Shown: in pieces, positions 1 through 9,950 of the stretch
Numbering within the stretch: position 1 is the first letter of the stretch
Layout of the letters: every line of letters begins with the position of its first letter
DNA from: Epiperipatus broadwayi
Taxonomy: Eukaryota; Onychophora; Udeonychophora; Euonychophora; Peripatidae
Assembly (NCBI GenBank): GCA_028023455.1
Contig: JAQFVV010000347.1
Location: forward strand, 786,784 to 850,783
Reading direction: 5' to 3'
Length of the DNA: 64,000 nt
The notes under the pieces: generated by a model
Seen by the model: the letters and a program-made list of their open reading frames with translations, nothing else
The model's database searches: none
What the model was told of the DNA's origin: nothing
Made by a program: the position numbers and the translations under genes

Positions 1-1990
1 ATCTCTTTTTTTAGTTTAATAAGTTTAGTATCATCTTCATACAGTAAATTAATGAGATGTTTTTTAGGTCAGTTATATTGTACACTATTTTATTATATAA
101 TTTTGGAAAAGGTTATGTGGTGATTATGTCATCTATCTGTTACTCCCATAAACTGAATATAAATGTGGATAAAACTTGGAAAATTTTAAAGTCACTTATT
201 TTTTTAAGTAGACATACTTTTTCAAGTAATCGGTTTATAGTTCAGCCTAACCAGATCTGCAAATATTACTTGATAAATAAATATTTAGCTGTTTTTAACA
301 AGAGATTAAACAAGAAATATAAATGATAGTCTTAATATAATAACAATTGCCTAGTATGAATGTCTAATGCACTCTCCATCAATATTATTCAGTGCAGAAT
401 TTCAGGCAAAGCTATTTAAAATCTTTTAATCTTCTATCTATCTGCAATTTTTAACTTTTTATGTTTCTACAGATTAAAAAATATATTTACATATCTAATA
501 AACCCTGAGGTCTGTAAATAAAAAAAATTTAAGCAAAAACTTAATCAGATAAAACAAAATTCTCATGATGTGTGACTATAATTAGACACAGTATTGAAGT
601 ATTTCAGAAAGAAAAGTTTTCTTCAGAAGATGCAATCGGAATCAGAAAATATAAAATAAACAGGTTCAGAATATTCTATATGAGAACTGATGTGTGGTGA
701 ACAGATTGGTTAACATGACATAATCATGGCAAAAGTCATCTCCAATTTCTAATTATTATTATCATTTGTTGTTTTTGTTTTAACTTTTTATTTTGGAGTT
801 GGAATAGTCATACTTTTTTGCAAATAGATGTCGATAAAAAAAAATAATAATAAATAATTGTCTTTAGTTTATTAATGCTATAAATTTTTTGCAATTTGTA
901 TAATATCAGTATTCTATATTCAGGTTTCAATAAAAATATTAAAAGCATACTAAGTCTTCTAAATATAACTATGAAACAAATATTCAGATTTACTCTATCA
1001 CATAATTATATCCCTTAGAGTAATAGTAAATCATTTCTATCAGATATTTTTTAAATTACAATTTTCAGTTTTTCACACTAAACAATCTTATGGTTTCATT
1101 GTAAATATTGGTAAATAAATTGTATATCTTGGCAGATAGTTATAGAACTATCGCAACTGAAGTAATATGATTGCTGACCTAAGAACGTTAGCATTTTATG
1201 CAGTGAATCAAATGATAGAAAATAAAAAATTAAAGAGGCATAGAACATTGTTAATTTAATAACATTATATGTCAAAGATTATAAGTGAGCACGCTCTAAT
1301 TCTGTTATTAAATAATGGTTTTTTTTTAATAATCACTTGCCATGAGTATTGTGTACTGCACTGAAAGCATCCACTGCAATTAATTTTTAAAAAGATAATT
1401 AATCTGTTCATCATATTAATAAATGTGTGTTTATTAGTTTACATTGTAGATACAGAGTTTATTTTATTTTTATTTTTGAATCTATGTAGAAATTGCAATT
1501 ATGTTTAGAAAGATGTGAAATCATTAAAGCTAGAGATGGGAATCACTATTTTGGGAGAATGGTTAATATTGCTCCAAATATGTGTATGATTTGAAGTGTT
1601 TTCAAATTAATGCAATATTACTTTAACCATATATGTACAGAAAAAAAGCTATCTTTTGTTACAAAAAATAATAATTTAAGCTTTGTCAAATGAAATTATA
1701 AATAATTATAAAATTTTAGAGAATTACTTGCAGTATAACTTTACAATCAAGTTAAATTTTTAGCAAAAAAATGAATTATAATGATTAATATGAATACATG
1801 TAATAATTATGTAAACTTGTCAGGTGTAGTTTTATCAAATAGAATTTATGTAAGTGTTAAAATTTGGAGCAAAATTTGTGGCCAGAGGATGGAAAAAATT
1901 CTCATATGAAGATTATAGGTGGACATTAAAATGACTTACAAATGTTCAAATAACAAGTTGTTATGATTAAGAAAATTATTCCAGTGTTTA
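1..1990. other. AT-rich non-coding DNA, nothing recognised
   Basis: The stretch is almost entirely A/T with short homopolymer runs and no long frame. The 89-residue frame at 57-326 has no domain-like pattern and no splice context, so I do not treat it as a gene. I see no dispersed repeat family here. Confidence 0.6.
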
Positions 1991-1996
1991 AAAAAA

Positions 1997-2293
1997 ATGT
2001 TTATTGTGAATCATAAAATTGTTGGAATAAAATTTTATAAGGTTGTCATCGATGAGCCACCATATCCTACTGGATGGCGCTGTTTTTGTGCTAAAACACA
2101 TAAAAATGCCATTTCCACGGCCGACACGTTCGAAGCCGCGTTTTCTATAATACAACTTTTTTGTTGTAATACAGATTGCAGGCCGCTATGTCGCATCACA
2201 ATACAGCATGTATGTTTACGCAGCAAATACATTTTCCCAATTCGTACAGTTTATAAAATTGTTATGGCTTGGGGAGAGGGTGTGTTTTTTTGA
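1997..2293 (+). other. Locally GC-richer open frame of unknown nature
   Basis: A 98-codon frame runs through a segment (about 2040-2240) that is clearly richer in G+C and CpG than its surroundings. The + strand product has several Cys residues (FCAK, FCCNTDC), but their spacing matches no zinc-finger class I know. A 65-codon frame lies on the opposite strand over the same bases, so the open state may only reflect composition. It could be a fragment of a mobile element or an old exon. I do not recognise a protein family and assign no function. Confidence 0.2.
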
Positions 2294-2823
2294 ATTGGAT
2301 GGAAATGTTATTTTCATTGGGTTTTTTTTAATTTTAAAGTATTGAAATGTTCAGATTTTGTAAAGTAATAATTAACAGACTTTTTACATCATAGTGTATT
2401 GAAGTTTTAAGTAGTAAATGTTGACGAGATATATGTATAAAGTGAATTGGAATTACGTAATGCGTCAAGTAATGTACTGTTCGTAACATTTCCACGAGAC
2501 ATTTTAAGATTGTACCGTGTGTATATTTTTGAAATAAAAAAGAGCATTAACACAAAAATATCCCGAAAAAAAAGTACAATTGTACACTGTTTTTTTAAAT
2601 GTCATAAAAAGCATATATTATAAACACTTTATATATATATATTATATATTTGTCATTGTTTAACAAAGTTTTAGTTTCTTTCTTTTCTCCGACTACTGTT
2701 ATACTTTGTTGAATATAGTTACGTTTATTGTTATCATTTGTTTTATAGATGTTAGTAAAAAAAAAAATATTTACAAAAATACGATTTTGATATTTTTTAT
2801 TTTAGCATTACAAACAACAGTAC

Positions 2824-2963
2824 ACTAACCATAAACCTAACCCTAAAACTAACCCTAAAACTAACCCTAAACTAACCCTAAAACTAACCCTAAAGCTAAC
2901 CCTAAAACTAACCCTAAACCTAACCCTAAACTAACACTAAAACTAACCCTAAACCTAACCATA
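2824..2963. repeat. Degenerate interstitial telomere-like repeat (CCCTAA type)
   Basis: About 140 bp consist of ACCCTAA units alternating with variants that carry extra A or AC, such as CCCTAAAACTAA. The core CCCTAA is the complement of the TTAGGG telomere repeat found in most animals, including molluscs. The array is imperfect and sits inside ordinary AT-rich DNA, so it looks like an interstitial telomeric-type tract and not a chromosome end. Confidence 0.85.
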
Positions 2964-3306
2964 ACAACTTTTACTTTTAGTTGTCATTCGATTTGAAATA
3001 AAAAATAGTGGTAAACAACAACAACAAAAAAGCCGTAACCCCAGTAAAAAAATTTCTGATAGAAAATTGATTTTTCTAATAAAAAGCAAAGTAAAAAAGA
3101 CAAATCAAATTGTAATTTGTTTCCTAAAACTAACCCTAAACCTACATAACAACTTTTACTTTTAGTTGTCATTCGATTTGAAATAAAAAATAGCGGTAAA
3201 CAACAACAAAAAAAAAGCCGTAACCCCAGTAAAAAAATCTCCGATAGAAAATTGATTTTTCTAATAAAAAGCAAACTAAAAAAGATGAATGAAATTGTAA
3301 TTTGTT
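2936..3306. repeat. Two-copy tandem repeat, unit about 185 bp, next to telomere-like tract
   Basis: Two adjacent copies (about 2936-3121 and 3122-3306) share almost the whole sequence, from CCTAAACC through a CAACAACAA stretch to TTGTAATTTGTT. They differ by a few substitutions and short indels. Each copy begins with CCCTAA-type motifs, so the unit and the telomere-like tract appear to have been amplified together. The minus-strand 96-residue frame across it merely repeats the unit and is not a gene. Confidence 0.85.
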
Positions 3307-6060
3307 TATTTTATTTTACATTTATTATTATCATTTAATTTGTATACATTAATAAAAAATAATATTTGAAATTAAATAATATTTAAAAAAGATGATTTTC
3401 TTTTGTTTTTATTTTCGCTTACAAAAAACACATCAAAATGATTATAATTAACGGCCCGGGAATGATCATATTTTACAGTTTAAGCGTGAAAAGTGTGCCA
3501 TCAAGTGGGATATAGTAGCTATTCGACGACAACCTTTTATAATTTTAAATTGATGTTGATAAGGGTGATATTCATTTGAATAAAGGAAAATAAAAGCAAT
3601 AAATTTGTTCTTATTGATAAAGATTTCTATAATACTAAACTGAATAGCACAAAACTTCATAAATTAAATTTTGAAAAAAATGGGATTACATTTTATATAT
3701 TTTGCTTATGTGTTGGCACAGATGTCAGAAAAAAAGATTTGAAGATTTATTCTTTAACTGTAATCATATCGTGATTATTTGCCAACATTAAATTGCATAA
3801 AAGAAATGCACCTCTTAAATTAATGATTGAATTAAGAGGTTTTTATTATCATAAAAGTTCTCTGATATAAATGGTTATAAAAAAAAATGGGTTTGTGGTA
3901 AATTTGCTGTTAAGTCTATTTCTTAATCTTGTAAAAGTATTAAGTTCTATTAAAACAGTTGGCAATGGCTTCATTTGATGGATGTGAATTATATGATGGA
4001 TCAGTAAATTGTTTATAGCCCAAAAATATTATTAAAACGTTTTTATTGAGAAATGGTGTAAATGAGCTAAAATTGAAGTTTATAATTGGCGGATTGGATT
4101 GATCAGAATATTCCTTCCATGATAAACCACCTGTCTAATGAGTTTTGCAATGAGCTGTGTTAATTGCAATTTAGATTAAGATTTGTATTGTGCAGCTAAT
4201 ATTGATTAAAAATTGTGTTGTTATGTGAAGGAAATACGTTGATGATATATTTATATGTGATTCAAGAACATTAATAAAAAATAATTTTGAGTATTTAAAT
4301 GTTAGATGATTGAATATATATGATAAATGTTAAAAATGTTTAAATGTTTGTTGTTTTTTTTCGTTTGTAACTAACTGTTTGCTTGCAAGGCTGCTGCGCT
4401 GACCTCTCGGCTAACAACGCTTGACAGTAATTGGAATAATTTGATTATAAAATAATTGCTTTATCTATTCGTTATAATGTATTCATTTAAAATATAAGCT
4501 TTTAGGATTTTAATAGGTTTTTTTTTTCTTTAATACCACATTTTTTATTTTTATAAAATTGAGACATATAGGAACTACAATATTCTAAGGTGTAATAAAG
4601 ATTTAATAAGCATGGTCTATAATGAGAGTTTATTATATAGGTATTTAAAATTATTTTATAAAAATGTCAAATTAAAACTCAATGAGATTAAAATTAATAA
4701 GGAATGGAATTTTTTTCTCTTACGTTTCTAATTTATATTAAAAATTGAAAAACATTATTTCTGAAGATTTTAATATTGGATTCAGATCTCATTTATTTTT
4801 CAATAATTTAAAAAATATTAAGGATTGAATAAATCATGATGATAAACCATCAAATTACGTATTTTGTTGCATGTGAAGAACCTGGTCATTGGCTATCCTA
4901 TTATTTCTACGCATTTGAGGCCACACATTTGTCAGCTTAAAAATTCTAAATCTAATTCTCAACCTAAGTCTGTTTTTTTAAACATGAAAAAAATTTGGAC
5001 ATGACATTGTTTTTTAGAAAATTAACATTGTATTTAATGAACAAATAATAAAAAATGAAAAGTTAAGAAATCTTGGTACATTACTAATTTTAATAAAATT
5101 ATAAATCCAAAAATTAACAGTGTTTAACTGAACATACGCTAGAATTAATTTTATTAAATAATTATATATATTTTTAAATAATTGTTTGTGAGGAATGTAT
5201 TGCATCATAAAATGCTCGGGCTATTATTATTTTAAGAAGATAATTACTCCATTTAACACATTGGTATACACACGTGTTTGATTATTTATATTTTAGATAC
5301 AAGATTCATTATATATGTAAGCACACACATTTACATTAACAACGTTCTATGTATGTCTATTTTAAACATTTTAATAGAAAATTTAATATTCATTTTATAG
5401 AATGAACTACTATACTATTCAGGTTAAATTTTAACAATTATTAAACCTTAAAATATCACGTTAGATTTTCGATCTTATTATAATACATAGGGTATATGAG
5501 CACCGATTATTTCTCATAGTCTGCTTCTAGCTTCCTTAAGAAAATAATGATTATATTATTAATGGCTTGATTTTAAAAAAGTATACTATTTTCTGCTTAA
5601 AAAATGAATAAATAAAAATGTAAAGGTGAACGTCATTAAATGGGGGAGGCTTAAATATGATTGGTAAATAAAAACTGTTAAAGAATATACCGTCATTAAA
5701 TAACGTTCGTGATCATTTTAGACTTTTTATCATGCATTGAAAATAATATAACAATATAACAATCCCATCAAATCTAAGGACATCACTTTTTTTATGTAAT
5801 TAAAATATTTTGAAAAGATAAAGTATTTTGATAACATTTTGAATAAAGGTATAATAATTCAATTACTTATTATTTATAGATAGATTTTACTAGTCATTTA
5901 GATTTGATACAATTGATTTAGTAAAATTATAGCAGTTATTTTTAATTTTAAAATTGGAGAAACTATAATCTTAAGGAGATATCTGGAGAAAGAAGATTTA
6001 AAATTTTATGAAAATAGAGAGCAGTAATTGTTATAGAATATCTATTGCATCCATTATAGC
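3307..6060. other. Non-coding AT-rich DNA
   Basis: Apart from the short SINE-like fragment near 4385 I find no gene or repeat family member. A 12-bp hairpin followed by T residues at about 3809-3845 is noted under rejected items. Confidence 0.5.
4385..4415 (-). repeat. Fragment of tRNA-like SINE (D-arm region)
   Basis: The reverse strand reads CCGAGAGGTCAGCGCAGCAG followed by CCTTGC. This matches the A-box and anticodon-arm part of the SINE at 22885-22974 with a few changes. Only about 30 bp is conserved and no T-arm is visible, so this is a relic. Confidence 0.5.
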
Positions 6061-6062
6061 AG

Positions 6063-6745
6063 GCAATATATATGTATAGTGAGTTTTGCCTGTTTTAATA
6101 ACAGTTATACACAAGCATAAGAGGAGGTGATCATGTGATGTTTATTGGCTTAAAACTCTCCATACAGTATGCCACTCAGAGCAAGCCAGAGTAATCAATT
6201 GGTGCCAGAAATGGTGATCAAATGGTGTTTAGTGTTTCATCCATTATGGCGAAATTGTTTCAACATTGTTGATATTTACAGAAACAAGAAATACTATATA
6301 TACTTTTAATTTAAGAAAATATAAGAAAAGTGTTAATGATCAAAGATACAATTTATATATTGCTTTTATTATTTTAGTTAAGACTGTATGACCCTATTTG
6401 AAATTATCTTGTTTTCAGTAATATTTATTTATAGAGCTATTAAATAATAAAATGAATTGTAATTATTTCTGGTGAAAATCTTAATAAAATCTAATGATAA
6501 TCAGAAATGTGAATTAAAATCAATTTTAAGCCAATAAACATCACACGATCACCATCTCTTATGCTTGTGTATAACTTGTTAAAACAGGCAAAACTCCTTA
6601 TACGTATTGCCACACACAGCAAGCTAGAAAAATCAATGGATGCCAGAAGGCTTGTGCATCAAATCCCCATCTAGTGCCTACTCATCCAATATCCTTAGAC
6701 TAGTCTGGGGATATGTGGCAATACTATAGTGAGTTTTGGCTGTTT
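6063..6745. mobile_element. Foldback element, family Y, complex copy
   Basis: Arms at 6063-6155 and 6523-6611 are near-perfect inverted repeats that include TGATCATGTGATG / CATCACACGATCACC. A spacer of about 370 bp separates them. Family-Y body sequence (GCAAGCCAGAGTAATCAAT) follows the left arm, and a second body copy follows the right arm (6612-6745). The arrangement suggests two nested or rearranged insertions. There is no coding capacity, so it is a non-autonomous foldback or MITE-like element. Confidence 0.75.
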
Positions 6746-6759
6746 TAATTTCAATTTTG

Positions 6760-7870
6760 TTTTTTATTTCAACAGAATGATGTTTGGAATTGTTTGTAGA
6801 TGATTTCATGAAGCAAACATTAGAATGTAACAGATTGATAATAGAATTTCGAATTTGAATTGAATTAAAGCAAGAAAATCAAAGCTTCATCTTTTTAGCT
6901 TTGATATTTATCATGTTATTACAAGTGGAAACTTCAAACTGATATATTATTCAATCTTAAAATATAAATTAATGAATTATTGAATGTAGAATATAATGGA
7001 AAAATTACTTTAAATACATTATACAATTTTACACATAGATGAAGTGGAAAAGTATTCAAAAAAAGCATGGAATTTATCATTATATACAAATAGTAGGTGT
7101 GTAGTACAATTAAATCATATTTTTTTCTCATTTTAATATTGTATTTTATGTAGAAGGAAATACTGGTATATTAATGGAAAGAACGCTATTGATAAAATCA
7201 AAACTAGAGTGCTAATTTGGATTCATTATACTGATGAGTTAAAATGTGTATTTAAAAAAAGATTTCATAAGCATAAACTTTTATTTAAGAATATGCACTA
7301 TTCTGTGAATAGATTTGAACCTGTACTTGCAAAACATTCAGTTATTTGCAAAGGAAGTTTTTGTTTTGACAATTTTGCATGAGAAAATTACTTGAAGAAA
7401 AAATAATTAATTTTATAAATATGGCAGATAATTTATTAAATAAACAATATAATTGTGTAAATATATCTAAATTCTGAAAAGTTACCATTTCCAATGAAAA
7501 CATTAATGTCATATGTTTTTAATAAGGTTTTATTATTAAAATTTTTAAATTGTAATTGTAAAATGCTATTTAGAATGATTGACAAGCTAGCTATAATTTC
7601 TATTTATTTATTTATTTATTTATTGAATTAAATTGAACTACTGCTGAAACTTACTGCACTGTTAAAATACCAATCCAACAGCCAATCAGATGTCATGATA
7701 GCTGTCTAAACAACAATCAAACCTAAACACACAACAAAGATTTTACGAGAAAAGGGTGGCCAATTAAAATATTATTTATTTATTTATTGGTAATTTTAAG
7801 ATTGTGGAATTTATTCAAATGTTTTGTTTTTATATATGTTATCAATTAAAAAAAATTGTATTATTTATTT
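6760..7870. other. AT-rich non-coding DNA
   Basis: No gene was seen. A short TTTA array lies at about 7600-7624 and a second TTTATT cluster near 7771-7790. The 65-residue minus frame near 6934-7131 has no recognisable features. Confidence 0.5.
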
Positions 7871-7875
<5 letters not shown>

Positions 7876-7903
<28 letters not shown>

Positions 7904-7990
7904 CAAATCACCCTTCCAAACATTAAGATATTTCAGTAACACCCACTGTGAATGAATATAGAGTTTAAACCTCAAACAGCTAAACTCAAA
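7876..7990. repeat. (TA)n followed by repeat C, copy 1
   Basis: A TA array is followed directly by CAAATCACCCTTCCAAA and about 80 bp that recur, with about one change in five, at 9861-9945. That second copy also lies directly after a TA array. This looks like a dispersed repeat whose end is a TA microsatellite. Confidence 0.7.
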
Positions 7991-8034
7991 AAGATATTCT
8001 ACTTGAGTTTTATGCTGCAAATGATATTATATAT

Positions 8035-8091
8035 TGAAATTTGGACCTATTCAAACAAAGAGTTCTCTTTGTCTGAATAAGACTGAATTTC
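8035..8091. repeat. Imperfect hairpin
   Basis: TGAAATTTGG...CAAACAAAGAG pairs with CTCTTTGTCTG...TGAATTTCA across a short loop. It is probably the core of a small foldback repeat. Confidence 0.6.
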
Positions 8092-8440
8092 AGCATATAA
8101 CAACATTTGAAGCATAAGGCTTAAGAAGATATTTTTTTTAGTTTAGTCAACTTTATATTTATTTATAGAGGATGTTGCTAATATATCTTAACATTTAAAA
8201 GCGTGATTTGAATATTTTCTATTTAATTTTCAGATAGCATTATGCTTTATAATATTTTTGTATAATTTTTTATTCTTTCAGTTTAGTGGGTCAGTTAAAT
8301 TTCCAAAAGAAATTTAAATTGGAAAGTTAAAATAAAGTATCTTAAAAGTGTAGAAAGTGAAAACAAACTTTCATCAATGATGAGAAGTATTATTGTCTAG
8401 TTATCCCACTCTACCAGAGAATTTAGCATATGTGCTGAAT

Positions 8441-8850
8441 TAAACCATTAAACGTCACATAATCACCATTTTTTATGTTTGCTCAAGCTGTTAAAACAGG
8501 CAAAACTCTCCATAGAGTAGTATTACTCAGTGCAAGCCAGAGTAATCATTGGATGAAAGAATATTTGTGCATAAAATCCCTATCTAGTGCCTACTCATCC
8601 AATATTCTCAGACTAGTTTCTAGATTGTGGCTTTCATCAGTGAGGAGCCTTGGATATGAGAGCAGTGCACTTAGTTCTCAAATCAAAGGCTCCTCATTGA
8701 TGAAAGCCACAAACTAGAAACTAATCTGGGGATATTGGATGAGTAGGCATTAGATATGGATTTTATGCACAAACCTTCTTGCATCCATTGATTACTCTGG
8801 CTTGCACTGAGTGGCACTACTGTATGGAGTTTTTCTTGTTTTGTATGTAC
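8441..8850. mobile_element. Foldback element, family Y, near-complete hairpin
   Basis: The left half (about 8505-8685) contains CTCTCCATAGAGTAG, GCAAGCCAGAGTAATCA, GCCTACTCATCCAATAT and GAGGAGCCTTGGATATGAG. The right half (about 8692-8845) is its reverse complement with few mismatches, so the element would fold into a hairpin of roughly 160-bp arms. A unique terminus, TAAACCATTAAACGTCACAT, extends the left side. The short frames on either strand are by-products of the repeat. I call it a non-autonomous foldback or MITE-like element because it encodes nothing. Confidence 0.85.
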
Positions 8851-8859
8851 AGAATCATG

Positions 8860-9567
8860 ATAATAAACAATGATATAATTAGTCTGAAAAGTAGCTCTCA
8901 AGTCTAAAACATTCATCATCAATTTTTTATACAAACACTGCCATTTTTATTACTAGTATTTTAAGGAGTGGATAATTTTTATAATCACACAACTTACTGT
9001 AACCTATAAACACTTTCACCATTAAATAATAATTTTGGATGTATTCCTCTATTATATGAAGTATTTAATTTAGGCTTTTTTTATTCAAAATAATGACAAA
9101 AATTCATCAAATATTTTTTTTTATTTTCTTATAACTAACATGTCATACATTGTAAAAAAAAAATTTGTGACTTATAGCTATGATATATCTTGTTTGTTCT
9201 GACTATCCAAAAGCATCTTGTATAACTTTAAAAGTGAAGCAATTAAAGTTTTTTCTGTTCTGCTGTTTCTCTATTTATAGAAGAATTTCATAGATTTATA
9301 AATGAAAATATTGAATTTTTTTAATTTTTCATGCAAAGTGATGTAACCAAGTAAACCACCAATTAAAATGTGGAGTGAGAACCTAAAAATACATCACCCA
9401 GAAACAATATTATGTCTGCTAGATCCCCTATTAAATTAAAAACTGATCTGTATTTATTGGCACTGTGGTTTATAGGTAAGGAAAGTAATTGAGATATCAA
9501 TATTTAAATGTGTAACATGTTAAAATATTACAGTGTTTCAAATATTTTACCTAAGTAAATAATCTCT

Positions 9568-9568
<1 letters not shown>
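8860..9568. other. AT-rich non-coding DNA
   Basis: I see no gene, repeat family or RNA here. Confidence 0.5.
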
Positions 9569-9621
<53 letters not shown>

Positions 9622-9632
9622 TATATATATAT
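9569..9632. repeat. (AAT)n then (AT)n microsatellite
   Basis: An uninterrupted AAT array of about 50 bp is followed by a short AT array. It abuts the 3' end of the LINE fragment on the minus strand, a position where simple-repeat tails of RTE-type LINEs are found. Confidence 0.9.
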
Positions 9633-9637
9633 CATTT

Positions 9638-9805
9638 TCAACCATTACTGATCCACTGCAAGATGAAGATCTCTCCAAGTTCAATCCATCTTTTCTGATC
9701 ACTAGCCTCTCTTTTTCTACATCATCTCAGCACATTTCCTAATTTCATTCACCCATTTCACATATGATCACTTTCTAGGTCTTTTAAAATCTCTTGGAAT
9801 ACAGT
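9638..9805 (-). pseudogene. LINE (non-LTR retrotransposon) ORF C-terminal end, decayed
   Basis: Read on the minus strand, one frame ends SDQKRWIELGEIFILQWISN-G-stop (stop at 9638-9640). A second frame upstream reads RPRK, then VKWVNEIRKCAEMM. This resembles the C-terminal tail of endonuclease/reverse-transcriptase LINEs, which commonly reads like RPRKRW-DDI-K ... DR-KW-LGEA-QQW. In-frame stops and at least one frameshift show it is dead. The stop codon is followed almost at once by an (AT)/(ATT) simple-repeat tail, as expected for a 5'-truncated LINE insertion. The family resemblance is from memory of the motif; the exact clade is not resolved. Confidence 0.7.
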
Positions 9806-9950
9806 TATATACAGTTATATATATATGTTCATATATATATATATATATATATATATAATGTTCAAATCACCCTCCAAATGTTATGATTTTTCAGTAATGC
9901 CCTCTATGAATAAATATAAAGTCTGAACTTCAAATAGATGATCCAGTTTT
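9800..9950. repeat. (TA)n followed by repeat C, copy 2
   Basis: An imperfect TA array (about 9806-9858) is followed by TTCAAATCACCCTCCAAATG and about 80 bp homologous to 7904-7985. See copy 1. Confidence 0.7.

Noticed and set aside
2984-3274. 96-residue minus frame
   Set aside because: Its peptide is simply duplicated because it reads through the 185-bp tandem repeat.
3809-3845. Hairpin followed by T-run resembling a bacterial terminator
   Set aside because: ACCTCTTAA pairs with TTAAGAGGT before a T-run, but the window is animal nuclear DNA, where such terminators are not used; AT richness makes it unremarkable.
8475-8934. 80- and 83-residue frames on opposite strands
   Set aside because: They share peptides because they read the two arms of the family Y foldback.
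9569-9632. CRISPR-like or other direct-repeat array
   Set aside because: Only simple microsatellites are present; no spaced repeats of CRISPR type anywhere in the window.
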